64,000 bases of DNA from Malus domestica (taxonomy: Eukaryota; Streptophyta; Magnoliopsida; Rosales; Rosaceae): assembly GCF_042453785.1 (NCBI RefSeq), contig NC_091668.1, positions 29,203,501-29,267,500 of the forward strand. The letters run 5' to 3'. Both the position numbers and the translations under genes were made by a program. Positions within the stretch are counted from its first letter, which is position 1. Every line of letters begins with the position of its first letter. Below are positions 1 through 11,007 of this stretch, piece by piece. Under the pieces are notes generated by a model. The model saw only the letters and a list, made by a program, of their open reading frames with translations. It was not told where the DNA came from and did no database searches.

Positions 1-632
1 ATCAACAGAGAAAAAAGGACAACATGATTATGTTTCTTCCTTATTTTGGGGAGAAAAAAAGGGCACTTTGTCTAAAGTTTTTTTCTTTGGCATATGTGAA
101 AAGTCACGGGAATGGCTGCAGAAAAACATAGAGCAGCAAATAAAGAAAGGGAGAGAATTGGTTGTTGTGCTCCCACTTGTTGCATTTGGTAATGAAAGAA
201 ACCGAGAGAGAAGCAGAAAAATAAAAGGCAGCAGCCCCATTTTGAAGAGAAGAAGAAGGTGATATTTTCTTTGGTTAGTAATCATCCACCAAGGTAGTTG
301 TTGTTGTAATAGCTTTGAGCTTTGTATAGAGAAGAAATTAATCACTATATTTCTTTCTCTATTTGTTTCTTTAGTGTGTGAGAGCTATTGGTTGTATTCG
401 GGTTTTTTGGGTTGTGAGCTTGCCAACACTTTGTAAACTCCCATTTGGTTGATAGTGGATTATTGGGTGAGCTCCTACTGCTTCGAGGACGTACTCTAGT
501 TACATTGACTATTGAGGAACCTCGTTAAAATCTTGATGTTCTTTTATATTTGTTCTTGCATTCCATTTGATATATATATATATGTGGGTTAGCTTAAGTT
601 GGTTCCAATTGGTTTGGTGCTGTCCCAGCACA
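1..632 (+). mobile_element. Ty1/copia-like LTR fragment (partial)
   Basis: The stretch reads like the R/U5 part of a plant copia LTR: a pyrimidine/purine-rich leader, then a segment with 'cttcgaggacgtactc' and 'gaacctcgttaaaatcttg', which I recognise from many plant copia LTR ends, and a final '..cacaaca'. No primer-binding site or coding domain follows, so it is a solo or truncated LTR cut by the window edge. No host coding capacity is visible. The end point is approximate, and the class call rests on remembered LTR similarity only. Confidence 0.42.
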
Positions 633-855
633 ACAAATACATCTCTGTAGAATAGCTTATGCGGTATCGATTCTATCCATATAACCAAAAACTGCTAGTC
701 TATGAGCCAGGCGACTTGGAAAACCAACACATGTTTAGAAAAGATAAACCTTTCGTATATAAGTATAATTGCCAATCTTCTGTTCTAAAAGACAAAACAA
801 TACTTTAGCAACTTGTACGATCGCATCCAATCCTAGATCTTTCTCCAATATCTCC

Positions 856-1305
856 TTAATTGCCGCCTGATTTGCAATCCCACCTGCGATCGCACATGTT
901 GAACCAGAGCTTGTCGTTGGATTTGTAGCGCGAAACAAACCAGTCCAATGTGCAGGCCAAGCTGGCGATCTCGGAAGGCGTAAGGAATGAGACGAAGCAG
1001 AGCTGGACATCCTCAGGGAAATTGGATAAGTAAATGGCGCTACCCCATTAGTCAATTGCGAGACTTGGGTCTTTGATTGTCGTCATTTTCGGATTTGGAA
1101 ACCTGGGTCTGATTTTCTCCAGAAAGTCGTGAATTTTCTGGGAAAATAGTTGGGAATTTTCTAGGGGAAATTGGTGGGACATACGAGTTTCAGACAAGGA
1201 AATTAGAAATTGTTGTATTGGATTGAATTTAGGAGATTCTTCGGCTAAGAAGAAATGATTCTCCTTCTTCAACTTGCTGGAGCAGAGACTAGCGTTTTTG
1301 GTCAT
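856..1305 (-). pseudogene. F-box protein gene relic
   Basis: On the minus strand a frame running from about 1030 to 859 reads FPEDVQLCFVSFLTPSEIAS, then LACTLDWFVSRY and KLWFNMCDRRW. This matches the layout of a plant F-box domain (LPEDV..ILSFLTPSEIA..ACTSKRF...LWFAMCDRRW), the motif that binds SKP1 in SCF ubiquitin ligases. The same frame continues upstream to a Met at 1305, but a TAA at 1048-1050 separates that leader from the domain. The frame ends at 856-858, right after the F-box, with no C-terminal substrate-binding part. It could be a 5' gene fragment or a dead copy. The identification is by eye from about 45 residues. Confidence 0.5.
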
Positions 1306-1476
1306 AAGGATAGGAGATGAACTCCAGACGACAGAGGAATAAGAGAAGAGAGAGTTTTAAATTAAGGGTAATTAAATCTTTTTAACATCAATTTTGGTTA
1401 ATTTTATACCAATTTAAAAAGATTGGCCATATTTCATTAAGTGTTTCTCAAAAGGGCTATATTTCCAAATTTCCCA
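1306..1476. other. Short AT-rich spacer
   Basis: AT-rich sequence upstream of the F-box relic, including 'aaaagggctatatttccaaatttccc'. I see no gene in it. It abuts the left end of the copia element. Confidence 0.4.
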
Positions 1477-1592
1477 AAAACAAATCACCAAGCAGTCCTA
1501 TAAACTAAGAACAGCTGAAAGGATAGGAGTTTGAACCAAGTCAAACTCCACAAGTTTCGGTGATGCGCTGAGTATGCTGACGTCATCTAACA
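1477..1592 (-). repeat. Left (3') LTR of the first copia element, partial match
   Basis: About 115 bases closely match the outer part of the right LTR at 8083-8195, with only a few differences, and end in 'tctaaca' (complement TGTTAGA). The match does not extend further left. The polypurine tract 'gccccccgc' lies immediately inside. Confidence 0.75.
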
Positions 1593-2757
1593 GCCCCCCG
1601 CAAGCTGACAGGCTGTGGAACAATCGGAAGCTTGGAGACAAGTAACTTAAACCGAGACGACGACATGCCTTTGGTGAACAAGTCAGCAAGTTGGTCTTGC
1701 GAACAAATATAATTAACCAATAATTGACCACGAACAACCTTCTCCCTGACATAGTGATAATCAACTTCCAAGTGTTTGATGCGTGCATGGAATACTGGAT
1801 TAGACGCCAGAGCTATGGAGGAGACATTATCGCACCAAATTTGAAGACAAACCAGATGCAAATGCAAGTCCTTGAATAAAGACCTGAACCACGATAGCTC
1901 AGCCGCAGTATATGCTAACTGCCTGTACTCGGCTTCAACACTAAATCGAGATACTGTCTTTTGCTTCTTAGAACTCCAGGAGACAAGGTTGGAACCAAGA
2001 TATATACAAAAGCCACCAGTGGAATGCCGAGTATTTGGATTCCCTGCATAATCTGCATCAGAGAAGGCACTTAATTGAGTAGTTCTAGGCTTATATAGAA
2101 GACCATGAGTATGCGTGGCCTTCAAATATCTCAAAATCCGTTTGACAACCATCCAGTGAGTAGTTTTTGGAGCATGCATAAATTGGCACACTTGGTTGAC
2201 AACATAGGACAGATCGGGTCGTGTAATGGTGATGTATTGTAGTGCTCCAACTACCCTACGATACACCTCGGGTTTGTCATACGAGTCTCCCACATACGCA
2301 CTGAGCTTGTGACCAGATGAGACCGGGGTGGATATTGGCTTTGCTTTAGTGAATTTGGTGCGAGAGAGCAAGTCTAATGCATATTTAGACTGACAAAGAT
2401 GCATAGCAGTCCCTTAATATTTGACTTCGACACCCAAAAAATAATAAAGAAGACCTAAATCTTTCATCGAAAACAATGTGCCCAATCCCTGAATCAATCT
2501 GGATATTTGATGAGGACTATTTCCGATGATTAGTATATCATCGACATAGATTAAAAGAATCAGATACACACCTTGTTGTCTGAACACAAACAAACTGTAG
2601 TCACATGTGGATTCTTGGAAATTGAGTTTGAGCAGAAAATCTGAGAACCTCTAAAACCAAGCCCTGGGCGCTTGTTTTAGACCGTAAATACTACGTTGAA
2701 GTTTACACACATGAGTAGGAAATTGTTGGTCAACAAAACCTGGTGGCTGGGGCATGT

Positions 2758-4742
2758 TGACACGCCCTGACCCTGATATTCCCCGAAATACCAGGATAGA
2801 CACGATAGACACGTGCTGGCCGACACCCGAGGGTGACGAAAGCCATTAATTGATACAAAAGCTAAGAATAAGAAATAAATAAGTGTTAGAAATTTAAAAT
2901 ACAAGGAATTAATAATTTAGGAACGTGCTCAGAGCATACAACTAAACCTAATCACTAAAAAGAATTAAGATGAAATTGAATGAATAAAGAAGTGAGTCCT
3001 ACATCGAGAGGATCCGAAGATGCTGCTGCGGAAGTGCCTTCACGCTAGGAGTTATATTTATTCGGTGATCTTACTAGCAGCACACCGCGCTTACAAGACG
3101 ATATGTGAGATGATTCATGCTTTGGTTTTACGCAATGATATTCCGCGATATAGCTTTTGAGATATTTTTGGCATGCTAGGATTTTTATTAAATCCATCAT
3201 TTATTATGCTAGTAGTTTTCATTATATAAACTGTGGGGGTTAGTATCTTGATAACTATTTTATTATTATTATATATATAACTTGGTCCACTCACCTTTGT
3301 TTTGCGCCCCCATTCAGGACTTAGAATCAAGGCACATAATCCCGGCGTCAAGATACTTCCGCAGTAGCATCTTCGGATCCTCTCGATGTAGGACCCACTC
3401 CTTTATTCATTAAATTTTATCTTAATTCTTTTTAGTGACTAGGTTTAGTTGTATGCTCTGAACACGTTCCTAAATTATTAATTCATGGTATTTTAAATTC
3501 ATAACCCTTATTTATTTCTTATTCTTAGCTTTTGTATCAATTAATGGTTTTCGTCACCCTCGGGTGTTGGAAACAGATTCAATCGTTTAAGTAGAGTTTG
3601 ACTAAATGTGTTATTTATGTGCTTAGGGACAATTATTGTGACGTTTCCGTCTTCGCTAATGGCGCAACTTTTGGCAACTAAGTACTGTGAGTGGACCTCT
3701 TCTAAAATTACATGATTTTATAGTTTAATTGCATAAATGATTAGTATGCCTACGAGTTTATGATTGATTTATGTGAAGCCTATTTATTGAATATATTGAT
3801 TTTCGTCTCATGTTTTGGTGAGGAATTAATTGTTGGCCTATATTGAGCTCTATTTTTCTATAAAAATCGTGAACTGGTAGACTATCTGATAGATGACGAT
3901 AGGATGCTAGAACATGTTTTTGAACCCCTATTTATAGTGTAGACGATGATTAGTATCTATGCTAGGAAGTGGTTATTTATGAGAGGCGTAACTATTTGTG
4001 CGTACCTAGTGGACACTATGCCGCCTGGGGCGAGGAACTGGTGTTGGCATTTAGGCCGGGAGAAATAATCCCTAGCTACGGGCTGAGGGACATGAAGAGG
4101 CATTGGGCCGGGAGTTGGTAATCTATGGCTACGGGCCCAGAGACCACGGAGCAGACATTGGGTCGGGAGTTATATTTATTCGGTGATCTTACTAGCAGCA
4201 CACCGCGCTTACGAGACGATCTACGAGATGATTTACGCGATGATTTATATGATGTTTTCCGCGTTATGGCTTTTAAGATATTTTGGCATGCTAGGATTTT
4301 TATTAAGTCCATCATTTATTATGCTAGTAGTTTTCATTATATAAACTGTGGGGGATAGTACCTTGATAACTGTTTTATTATTATTATTATATATATGAAC
4401 TTGGTCCACTCACCTTTGTTTTGCGCCCCCATCCAGGACTTAGAATCAAGGCACATAATCCCGGCGTGAAGGCACTTCCGCAGTAGCATCTTCGGATCCT
4501 CTCGATGTAGGACTAACTTCTTTATTCATTCAATTTCATCTTAATTCTTTTTAGTGATTAGGTTTAGTTGTATGCTCTGAGCACGTTCCTAAATTATTAA
4601 TTCCTTGTATTTTAAATTTCTAACTCTTATTTATTTCTTATTCTTAGCTTTTGTATCAATTAATGGCTTTCGTCACCCTCGGGTGTCGGCTAACACGTGT
4701 CTATCCTGGTATTTCGAGGAATATCAGGGTCGGGGCGTTTCA
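2758..4742. mobile_element. Nested LTR-like repeat cluster with palindromic ends
   Basis: This 1,985-bp insertion splits the reverse-transcriptase region of the surrounding copia element. It is flanked on both sides by CATGT (2753-2757 and 4743-4747), which fits a 5-bp target duplication. The first 290 bases are an inverted copy of the last 290 (ends TGACACGCCC / TGAAACGCCC). Inside, 3049-3574 and about 4165-4680 are near-identical direct copies of the same LTR-like sequence, separated by a unique centre at 3576-4164. No coding domain is visible. The sequence style ('gtgagtggaccaagtt', 'gggccgggagttggt') recalls gypsy LTRs, but the class is uncertain. It is a fossil. Confidence 0.6.
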
Positions 4743-7700
4743 CATGTAAACTTCTTCATTCAGAAACCCATGCAAAAACGCATTTTGCACGTCCAGCTGC
4801 TTGACATGCCATTTGTTGGACAAAGCAAGACTTAAAACAAGCCTTATCGTACTGTGCTTACCAACGGGACTGAAGGTCTCACTGTAATCCACACCAGCCT
4901 GTTGATGAAACCCGTTGGCGACAAGTCAAGCTTTATGACGTTCAATCGAACCATCTGCACGTCTCTTCAACTTGAACACTTATTTATTAAGCAACAGATT
5001 CATTTTGGGATGATGAAGAACCAAACTCCAAGTTTCACATCTCTGCAGTGCATTAAATTCTTGAATCATTGCGTTCCTCCACTCCTGAGACTTGACAGAT
5101 TGACTGAAACACATTGGTTCAACAGGTAACTTGTCAACAGTTAGATGCATAGCGTATTTAGGATTGGGTTTATGGATTCCTGACTTGGAGCATGTAGCAA
5201 TTGGATGGTGTGAACTACTGGCAGGGACAAGAGGCACATGTTCAGAAGTTACGGCGACTTGCTCATTTGATGGTTGGAGAGTCTGTGGAAGATTGGATGA
5301 CACTTGTATGGTAGGATAGTTTGGAACTACAATGAGGTTAGAGTGTGTAACAGGTTGGGAGACTGCCGTGGCTAGAGGGAGTGGAGTGGGATTGGCTTCT
5401 TGGGCAAGTGGTGGGACGACCAGATTAAGGTTACGTGGTGGAGGTAAACTATGGCTGCTAGGGTTATCAAAAGTGAATAATAGGGCCGGGGCCTGAGTAT
5501 TACCTGAAGTTGTGACGTTTTCTGAAGAAGATGTGAGTCCCTTAAAAGGGAAGCAGTCCTCATCGAATAGGACATGACGAGACACGTAAATGCGTCTGGT
5601 AGACAGATCCAAGCACTTGTAACCTTGGTGATTCAGTGAATAACCTAAGAAAACACACGGTTTTGATTTTTGTTGAAGTTTATTTTGCATATAAGGCACT
5701 AACCAAGGAAAACATCGACATCCAAAAACCTTTAAAATGTCATACTTTGGGGTTTTTTGAAAAAATTTCTCATAAGGAGACGCATAAGACAGAAGTTTAG
5801 TGGGCAAACAATTTATCAAGTAAATGGCAGTGGAGCATGCATCAAACCAAAATTTGTTAGGCATGTGAGATTGAGAAAGCATGACTATACTTGTTTCAAC
5901 AATATGTCGATGTTTGCGCTCGGCGACTCCATTTTGTTCAGGGTGTTTAGGACATGAAAACCATTGTGAAATACCATTATCAGTGAGAAATTTTTGAAAG
6001 GCATGTCTTTTATATTCTCCACCTTCATCACACTGAAGGGTTTTAATTTGCAAATTAAGCATTTTTTCGACATTGGCCTTAAATTTGACAAAGATTTGGA
6101 ACACTTCACTTTTGTGTTTCATAGGAAAAATCCAAGAATAGAGAGAGTAATCATCCACAAACAAAACATAATAACGAAAACCTTCATTCGAAATAATAGG
6201 AGAACACCACACATCAGAGTGCAACAGTTGCAAAGGAAACTTAGAAACTGACTCAGACAATTTGAAAGGTAACTTAGTACTCTTGCCTAAGGGACAAGAC
6301 TCACAAAAGCTTACATCTGAAGTACCATGAATTGGTACCAAATTATTGGAAATTAAAAACTTAATTATAGAATTGGCAGGGTGACCTAGCCTCGCATGCC
6401 ATGTATTCACTGAACACCGAAGCCCTACAAATGCAGATAGTGGATGTTTGAGTTGTCCAGTGCCACATGGAAATGGATATAATCCATTCTCACATCTTCC
6501 TCGGAAAAACGTCTTCAGGGTCTTGAGGTCCTTAACAAGGAAAAAATATGGAAAAATTAGTAGGTAGCAATGGTTGTCTAAAGTGAACTTATGTGCAGGA
6601 AGAATGTTTTGGGAGGCAGTGGGACAGTGAAGGATATTAGGCAAATCAAATGAGCAAGTTGAAGTATGTAATGTATTTGAACCATGATGTGAGATAGAAA
6701 TGCCAGAGCCATTACCTACACCCCCAATAGTTTCGTTACCAGTGTACTCTTTAGGGTTAACCAGATTCTGAAGATCAGGAGTAACGTGAGCATTGGCGCC
6801 TGTGTCTAACAGCCAGGTACCATTATTTTGTTTGTTGAGAGAGACGGGAGAAGACGCCATTGCTGAGAGCTTTGTTGCTGGAATTCTGCCTTCAAAGGCA
6901 GCATTCATTCTTTGATAACAATCAAGGGCCGGATGGCCTGGTTTGCCACAAATTTGGCAGACAATTCTCTCACCATTAGAGCCAACCCGTTCGCCACTGC
7001 ATGGCATGATGCGGAAGGTGTTGTTGTTACGAGGGCCATTGCCTTGTTGGTTGAAAGAGTTACCTCGATAGAATGAAGATGCACCTCTTCCAGTCCCTCG
7101 AGTGTGGCCACCACCTCTGCCTCGAGAATGAACAAATGCATTGACCTGTGCAGATTCCACCAAAGGAGCAGTGTGCTCAGACGCTCAGTTGTTAACAGCA
7201 GAGCCTCAAGAGTAGGGTAGGTGATTGGTGAATCACGGGTTTGAGCTGCACTGACAGTCATCTCAAAGGTAGGTCCGAGATTGTTCAACACAATTTGAAC
7301 AAGTTCATCATCACTCATAGGTTGCCCAGCTAGAGCAAGGTTGTCGGCAATCACGTTCATGCGATTTGGGTAATCCGCCACAGTAAGATCACCTTTCTTT
7401 GTCTATATCAATTCATTTCGCAAAAACAAAATCCTGTGTTAGGAAGTAGAAGCATACCTTTGCTAGAGTGCTTCCCAGGTGGCCCGAGCAGTCCTCTTGC
7501 TCGCCATGACAGATAGTACAGAAGCCGTTAAAGATCCATTTATCCAACTGAGGATAATTTGATCCTGTTGAACCCATGTAGTGTACGCAGGGTCCACGGT
7601 TGTTGAACCAACCAGATACTTGGAAGAGAACACCGAGGTACCATCAACATATCCCATCAGATCTCGACTTTTGAGAATTGGGAGAATTTGGGCCAACCAC

Positions 7701-7890
7701 AGTGGGTAGTTGGTCCTGTCAAGTTTGATGTTAACGACGGTGGAAAATGGGTGGAAGGAATGATTTGAAGTGGGGGTGGGATGAGGGTTTGAAGTGGAGG
7801 AGGAAGAGGTAACATTGTTTTCAGCCATTGGAGCGTGGGGAAAGGAAGGAAAGGATCGATGTCGTTAGACAAAAAAAGGGCTCAATACCA

Positions 7891-8195
7891 TGTAAAACTT
7901 ACTAGTTCAATGTTTCACTTCAATTGCATACCCAAACAATTGTGGGATGCATGTATTTATAATACTGTCATGATTATAGATTGGGTTTGAAAACCCTAGA
8001 TACAAGGAGCTTTCGAAATTCAAAAATACAATCAGAAACCAAGGAAATGATTAGAACCACAGGTTCAAATTACAACAGAAAAACAAATCACCAAGCAGTC
8101 CTATCAACTAGGAACAGCTGAAAGGATAGGAGTTTGAACCAAGTCAAACTCCACAAGTTTCAGTGATGCGCTGAGTATGCTGACGTCATCTAACA
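7891..8195 (-). repeat. Right (5') LTR of the first copia element
   Basis: The LTR is about 305 bp. On the minus strand it starts TGTTAGATGACGTCAGC and ends ..TTTTACA, directly followed by the primer-binding-like site. Its outer 113 bases match the left LTR. Confidence 0.8.
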
Positions 8196-8416
8196 CCTTC
8201 CTGCATTCCACAGGGACTATTTTTCACTCCCTGAGAAGGACATGCTTTTTCAAATGCTACGCTGGATGCCAGGACAAGGTTATGTTGCTGATTCAGCTAC
8301 AAGAAACCCGATACCGAATAGCTCTCACTTATTTGGTCGCCAACAAATTGCGGAGATGTTCTCAAAGCAGCATATGATTTCGAAAGCTTCGAAATCTCGC
8401 GAGAAGGATAAAAGAG
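8194..8416 (+). other. Unidentified exon-like open stretch next to the LTR
   Basis: Directly at the right edge of the copia LTR the plus strand stays open for 73 codons to a TGA at 8417-8419. It reads FHRDYFSLPEKDMLFQML, then RWMPGQGYVADSATRNP and HLFGRQQIAEMFSKQHM, ending in a basic tail (SKSREKDKRV). The composition looks like real protein, and the end looks like a C-terminus. I do not recognise the family. There is no start codon context, so if genuine it is the last exon of a gene whose 5' part lies elsewhere or was displaced by the retrotransposon. It lies just downstream of the 3' end of the first KCS gene, on the opposite strand. Confidence 0.35.
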
Positions 8417-8668
8417 TTTGAAATCTGTGAAATACCAGGTATATTCCATCCTAGCTCAACACTTCGTGAGAAAAATAGTGCAATTTGATGGTTGAGGTCA
8501 AAGCTTGGCATTGCCATCAACATATTCGAGCTAGTTGCTTGGTGTATAAAAATCCGGGGTTCGACTGGTTTTGGCTGACCCTTTGTACAGTGAAAGAATT
8601 GAATTAGGTTTATCACATAACCTTCGACGCATGTAATCAGATACAAATAGTTTACGACGCAATTGATC

Positions 8669-10015
8669 TCAAAAGGATTCATTTGAGATCTCATCGACGG
8701 GATACAAATAGATTCTGTCGGACCATGCATTTCTTACTGTTGGATCAACGTCCGAAATGCATTTCCAAATTGCACTGTTACACTTGAAGCCACTTCCGAA
8801 GGCTATTTGCCACACTAGGTTTCCTTTCTTCATCCTTCCTTTCGCCTCCAAATAGCAGAGCTCATACCAAACTGAAGACGATGAAGTATTGCCAAATCTA
8901 TGTAATGTCATCCTTGAAGCTTCTCCATCTTCCTTGTCCAGCTTCAGACTATCTACTATGCCATCAATGACTGCCCTTCCGCCAGCATGGATACAGAAAT
9001 GCTGGAGAGCCTTCTTGAAATTCGGCACATAAGTTCTCTTCTGGCGCGGTGAAAAAAACAGTTTCTTGCGGATTACTGACCATACATATCGTAGCTGCTC
9101 GGAATATGGCAGCACGAGTGGCCCCAACTTGGATATGTTAATTCTTAAAGCTTTGGTGGCCACAGGTACAAGTGCCCTTGACAGTGAGACCCCTACAGTG
9201 CCATCTTCATCTGGTTGCTGGAAGACAGATTGGTATGCTTCATCATCCGAACCAACGTGTGTTCGGACAAGATGCTGGAGCTCGTACTTTGCTATTTTCT
9301 TGTCCTGCTTCCTACTGGACAATAGGATAGCAGCTCCTCCCATCCGAAACAAAAGGTTGGGAATAAGCATGGATTTTCTTTTACCTATATAACCATTGGG
9401 AGTTACAGCTTCCATGCTGAGAACTAAAGCCAATGAGTTCTTGTGGACTCGTAGAAGATCTTTAGCCAAACTTATCGACAACAGTCCAGCACTGCAACCC
9501 ATTCCGCTGAGGCTGATGCTCTTTATGTTGCTACGGAATCCAAACTTGTTTATGACCATTGATGTAACGGACGGAGTTGGGCAGAAAAGGCTACAGTTTG
9601 AGACAAGGATGTCAATGCTTGTTGGATTTATTTTGTGCTTAGAAAGAAGGTCTTCGACAACAGAGAAGAGAACTGTTTCGATTTCTTTTCTAGTAGCGTT
9701 TAAAGAAGAATATGGAGGGAGCTCATGGGTTGTAATAGGCAAGCAACTCTCCTCTCCGATTCCCGATCTTTTCATTACCTTGATTTGGAAATTTCGGCTT
9801 TCTTCATCATAGAGGTTTGAAATTTCAAGGTGTTCAATGTAGCTCTCCTTTGCGATTCGCAAGCCATTGGGAGGCAGATAGCAAGTGAAGTCGACAAGGT
9901 ATATACTCTTGGATTTGAATTTGAAAAGAACCGCAATGATAAGGACAGTCGCGGCTAATAAATGTGCGATGGAGATTGGAGATTCCGTAATGTATGTAAG
10001 CAATGCAGTCCCCAT
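8669..10015 (-). CDS. KCS: 3-ketoacyl-CoA synthase (condensing enzyme of fatty-acid elongation)
   Basis: A single-exon 448-residue protein of the FAE1/KCS family, which condenses malonyl-CoA with an acyl-CoA at the ER membrane in the first step of very-long-chain fatty acid elongation (precursors of waxes, suberin and sphingolipids). One membrane segment lies at about residues 17-32. The family's catalytic triad is visible: Cys174 in GMGCSAG, His343 in IHAGGRAVID and Asn376 in RFGNTSSSS. Their spacing (169 and 202 residues from the Cys) almost matches FAE1 (C223, H391, N424). The N-terminus is shorter than the usual 490-520 residues and has one rather than two membrane helices, as in the short KCS proteins. 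It lies in tandem with a second copy 1 kb upstream. No defect is seen. The acyl-chain specificity cannot be read from the sequence. Confidence 0.93.
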   Translation of the reverse strand: MGTALLTYITESPISIAHLLAATVLIIAVLFKFKSKSIYLVDFTCYLPPNGLRIAKESYIEHLEISNLYDEESRNFQIKVMKRSGIGEESCLPITTHELPPYSSLNATRKEIETVLFSVVEDLLSKHKINPTSIDILVSNCSLFCPTPSVTSMVINKFGFRSNIKSISLSGMGCSAGLLSISLAKDLLRVHKNSLALVLSMEAVTPNGYIGKRKSMLIPNLLFRMGGAAILLSSRKQDKKIAKYELQHLVRTHVGSDDEAYQSVFQQPDEDGTVGVSLSRALVPVATKALRINISKLGPLVLPYSEQLRYVWSVIRKKLFFSPRQKRTYVPNFKKALQHFCIHAGGRAVIDGIVDSLKLDKEDGEASRMTLHRFGNTSSSSVWYELCYLEAKGRMKKGNLVWQIAFGSGFKCNSAIWKCISDVDPTVRNAWSDRIYLYPVDEISNESF

Positions 10016-11007
10016 CTCAAAGTGGTATGTTTTGATTTGATTTGGTATGTTGTTTGCTTATATATTAGTAGGAAAGAAAGTCTGAAATTCTTTCGAACTT
10101 ACCTAAGATTCATGCAGAGCGCATTTTACTTGTGCTAATTAGCCTTACGGTACTGACTACTTGGGGTTGGATTTAATTGTTGTTTAGGGATTGGATTAGT
10201 TCGGATACACTAATTTCAAATTCGGGATTAAGTTGTTGACGTGCTCAGCCTGTCAGGTCATCTAACGTTGGAAGAGGTTTCAAGTTCGAATTCTCTGGTC
10301 TCCATCGATAAAAAAACCTAGTACGTGATTGTTTTAATTCAACATTACCATTTATTTTGCCATACAACTATCTTCTCTAATCTATATTTGAAGAGGTTTC
10401 AAGTTCGAATTCTCTGACCTCCACCGATAAAAATGGAGAGAGACCCCTCATCCCAAGTATCCAAGATAATTGCCAATCTTTCTTTTGTAGATGCTAGAAT
10501 TCCATGGGTAACGTCAATCTCTAGTTTGTTTTAGTCACAAAGTTTTCATGTGCATACAACTAGGAATCCTCCTAACTTACAACTAAATCTCTCCGCAATA
10601 TTAGCAGTGAAAACAACTTCCTAATTAGGCCTCTTGTAATTTGTATTAAAACACGCCTAGAACATAAATGTTTGGCGAAGCAGTGAAAACAACTTCCCAA
10701 TTTTTATCAAATAATGTTTGGCGAAGCCATAAACATAAATGACGTGGCATGGACTCGTAATTGGTTGCAATTTTGACACTCTAAATTGAGTATTTTATCG
10801 AGCTTCAGTCGAATGATTATCAAGAGAGTAAGAACTGAAGAACTTTAAACATGTTACCCAAAAAATACAATGTCTGAAGTGCGATGAATGCAATGAACGA
10901 AAATATGAACTTTTCTTGAATTGAAAATATTGGATTTCATTATGTTAACAGGAAGAGTTCTTTTGAGTATAGACATAGATTATCATTGCTTGCATCTACA
11001 CTGGATG
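10016..11007. other. Spacer between the KCS genes
   Basis: It contains the promoter of the downstream KCS gene and the 3' region of the upstream one. A 40-base motif, 'gaagaggtttcaagttcgaa' followed by 'ttctctg..ctcca.cgataaaaa', occurs twice (about 10272-10312 and 10388-10428). Its 'caagttcgaattc' core resembles a pol III B box, so it may be a SINE trace. No gene is visible. Confidence 0.35.

Larger units (their letters stand above)
1477..8195 (-). mobile_element. Broken Ty1/copia retrotransposon with a nested insertion
   Basis: This is a copia element read on the minus strand. From right to left it holds a right LTR, a primer-binding-like site next to it (7881-7890, complement TGGTATTGAG, similar to the initiator-tRNA-Met type), gag with a CCHC knuckle (CQICGKPGHPALDC), an aspartic protease region (WLLDTGANAHVT), integrase, reverse transcriptase (IYVDDI near 2.53 kb) and RNase H ending near 1583. 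A G-rich polypurine tract precedes the left LTR. Gag-PR-INT-RT-RH is the normal Ty1/copia order. The element is broken, with several breaks plus one large nested insertion at 2758-4742. The element is clear; its left boundary is approximate. Confidence 0.9.

Noticed and set aside
735-1055. Minus-strand frame of 106 codons
   Set aside because: It is a different frame over the F-box-like sequence. The neighbouring frame gives the recognisable F-box residues.
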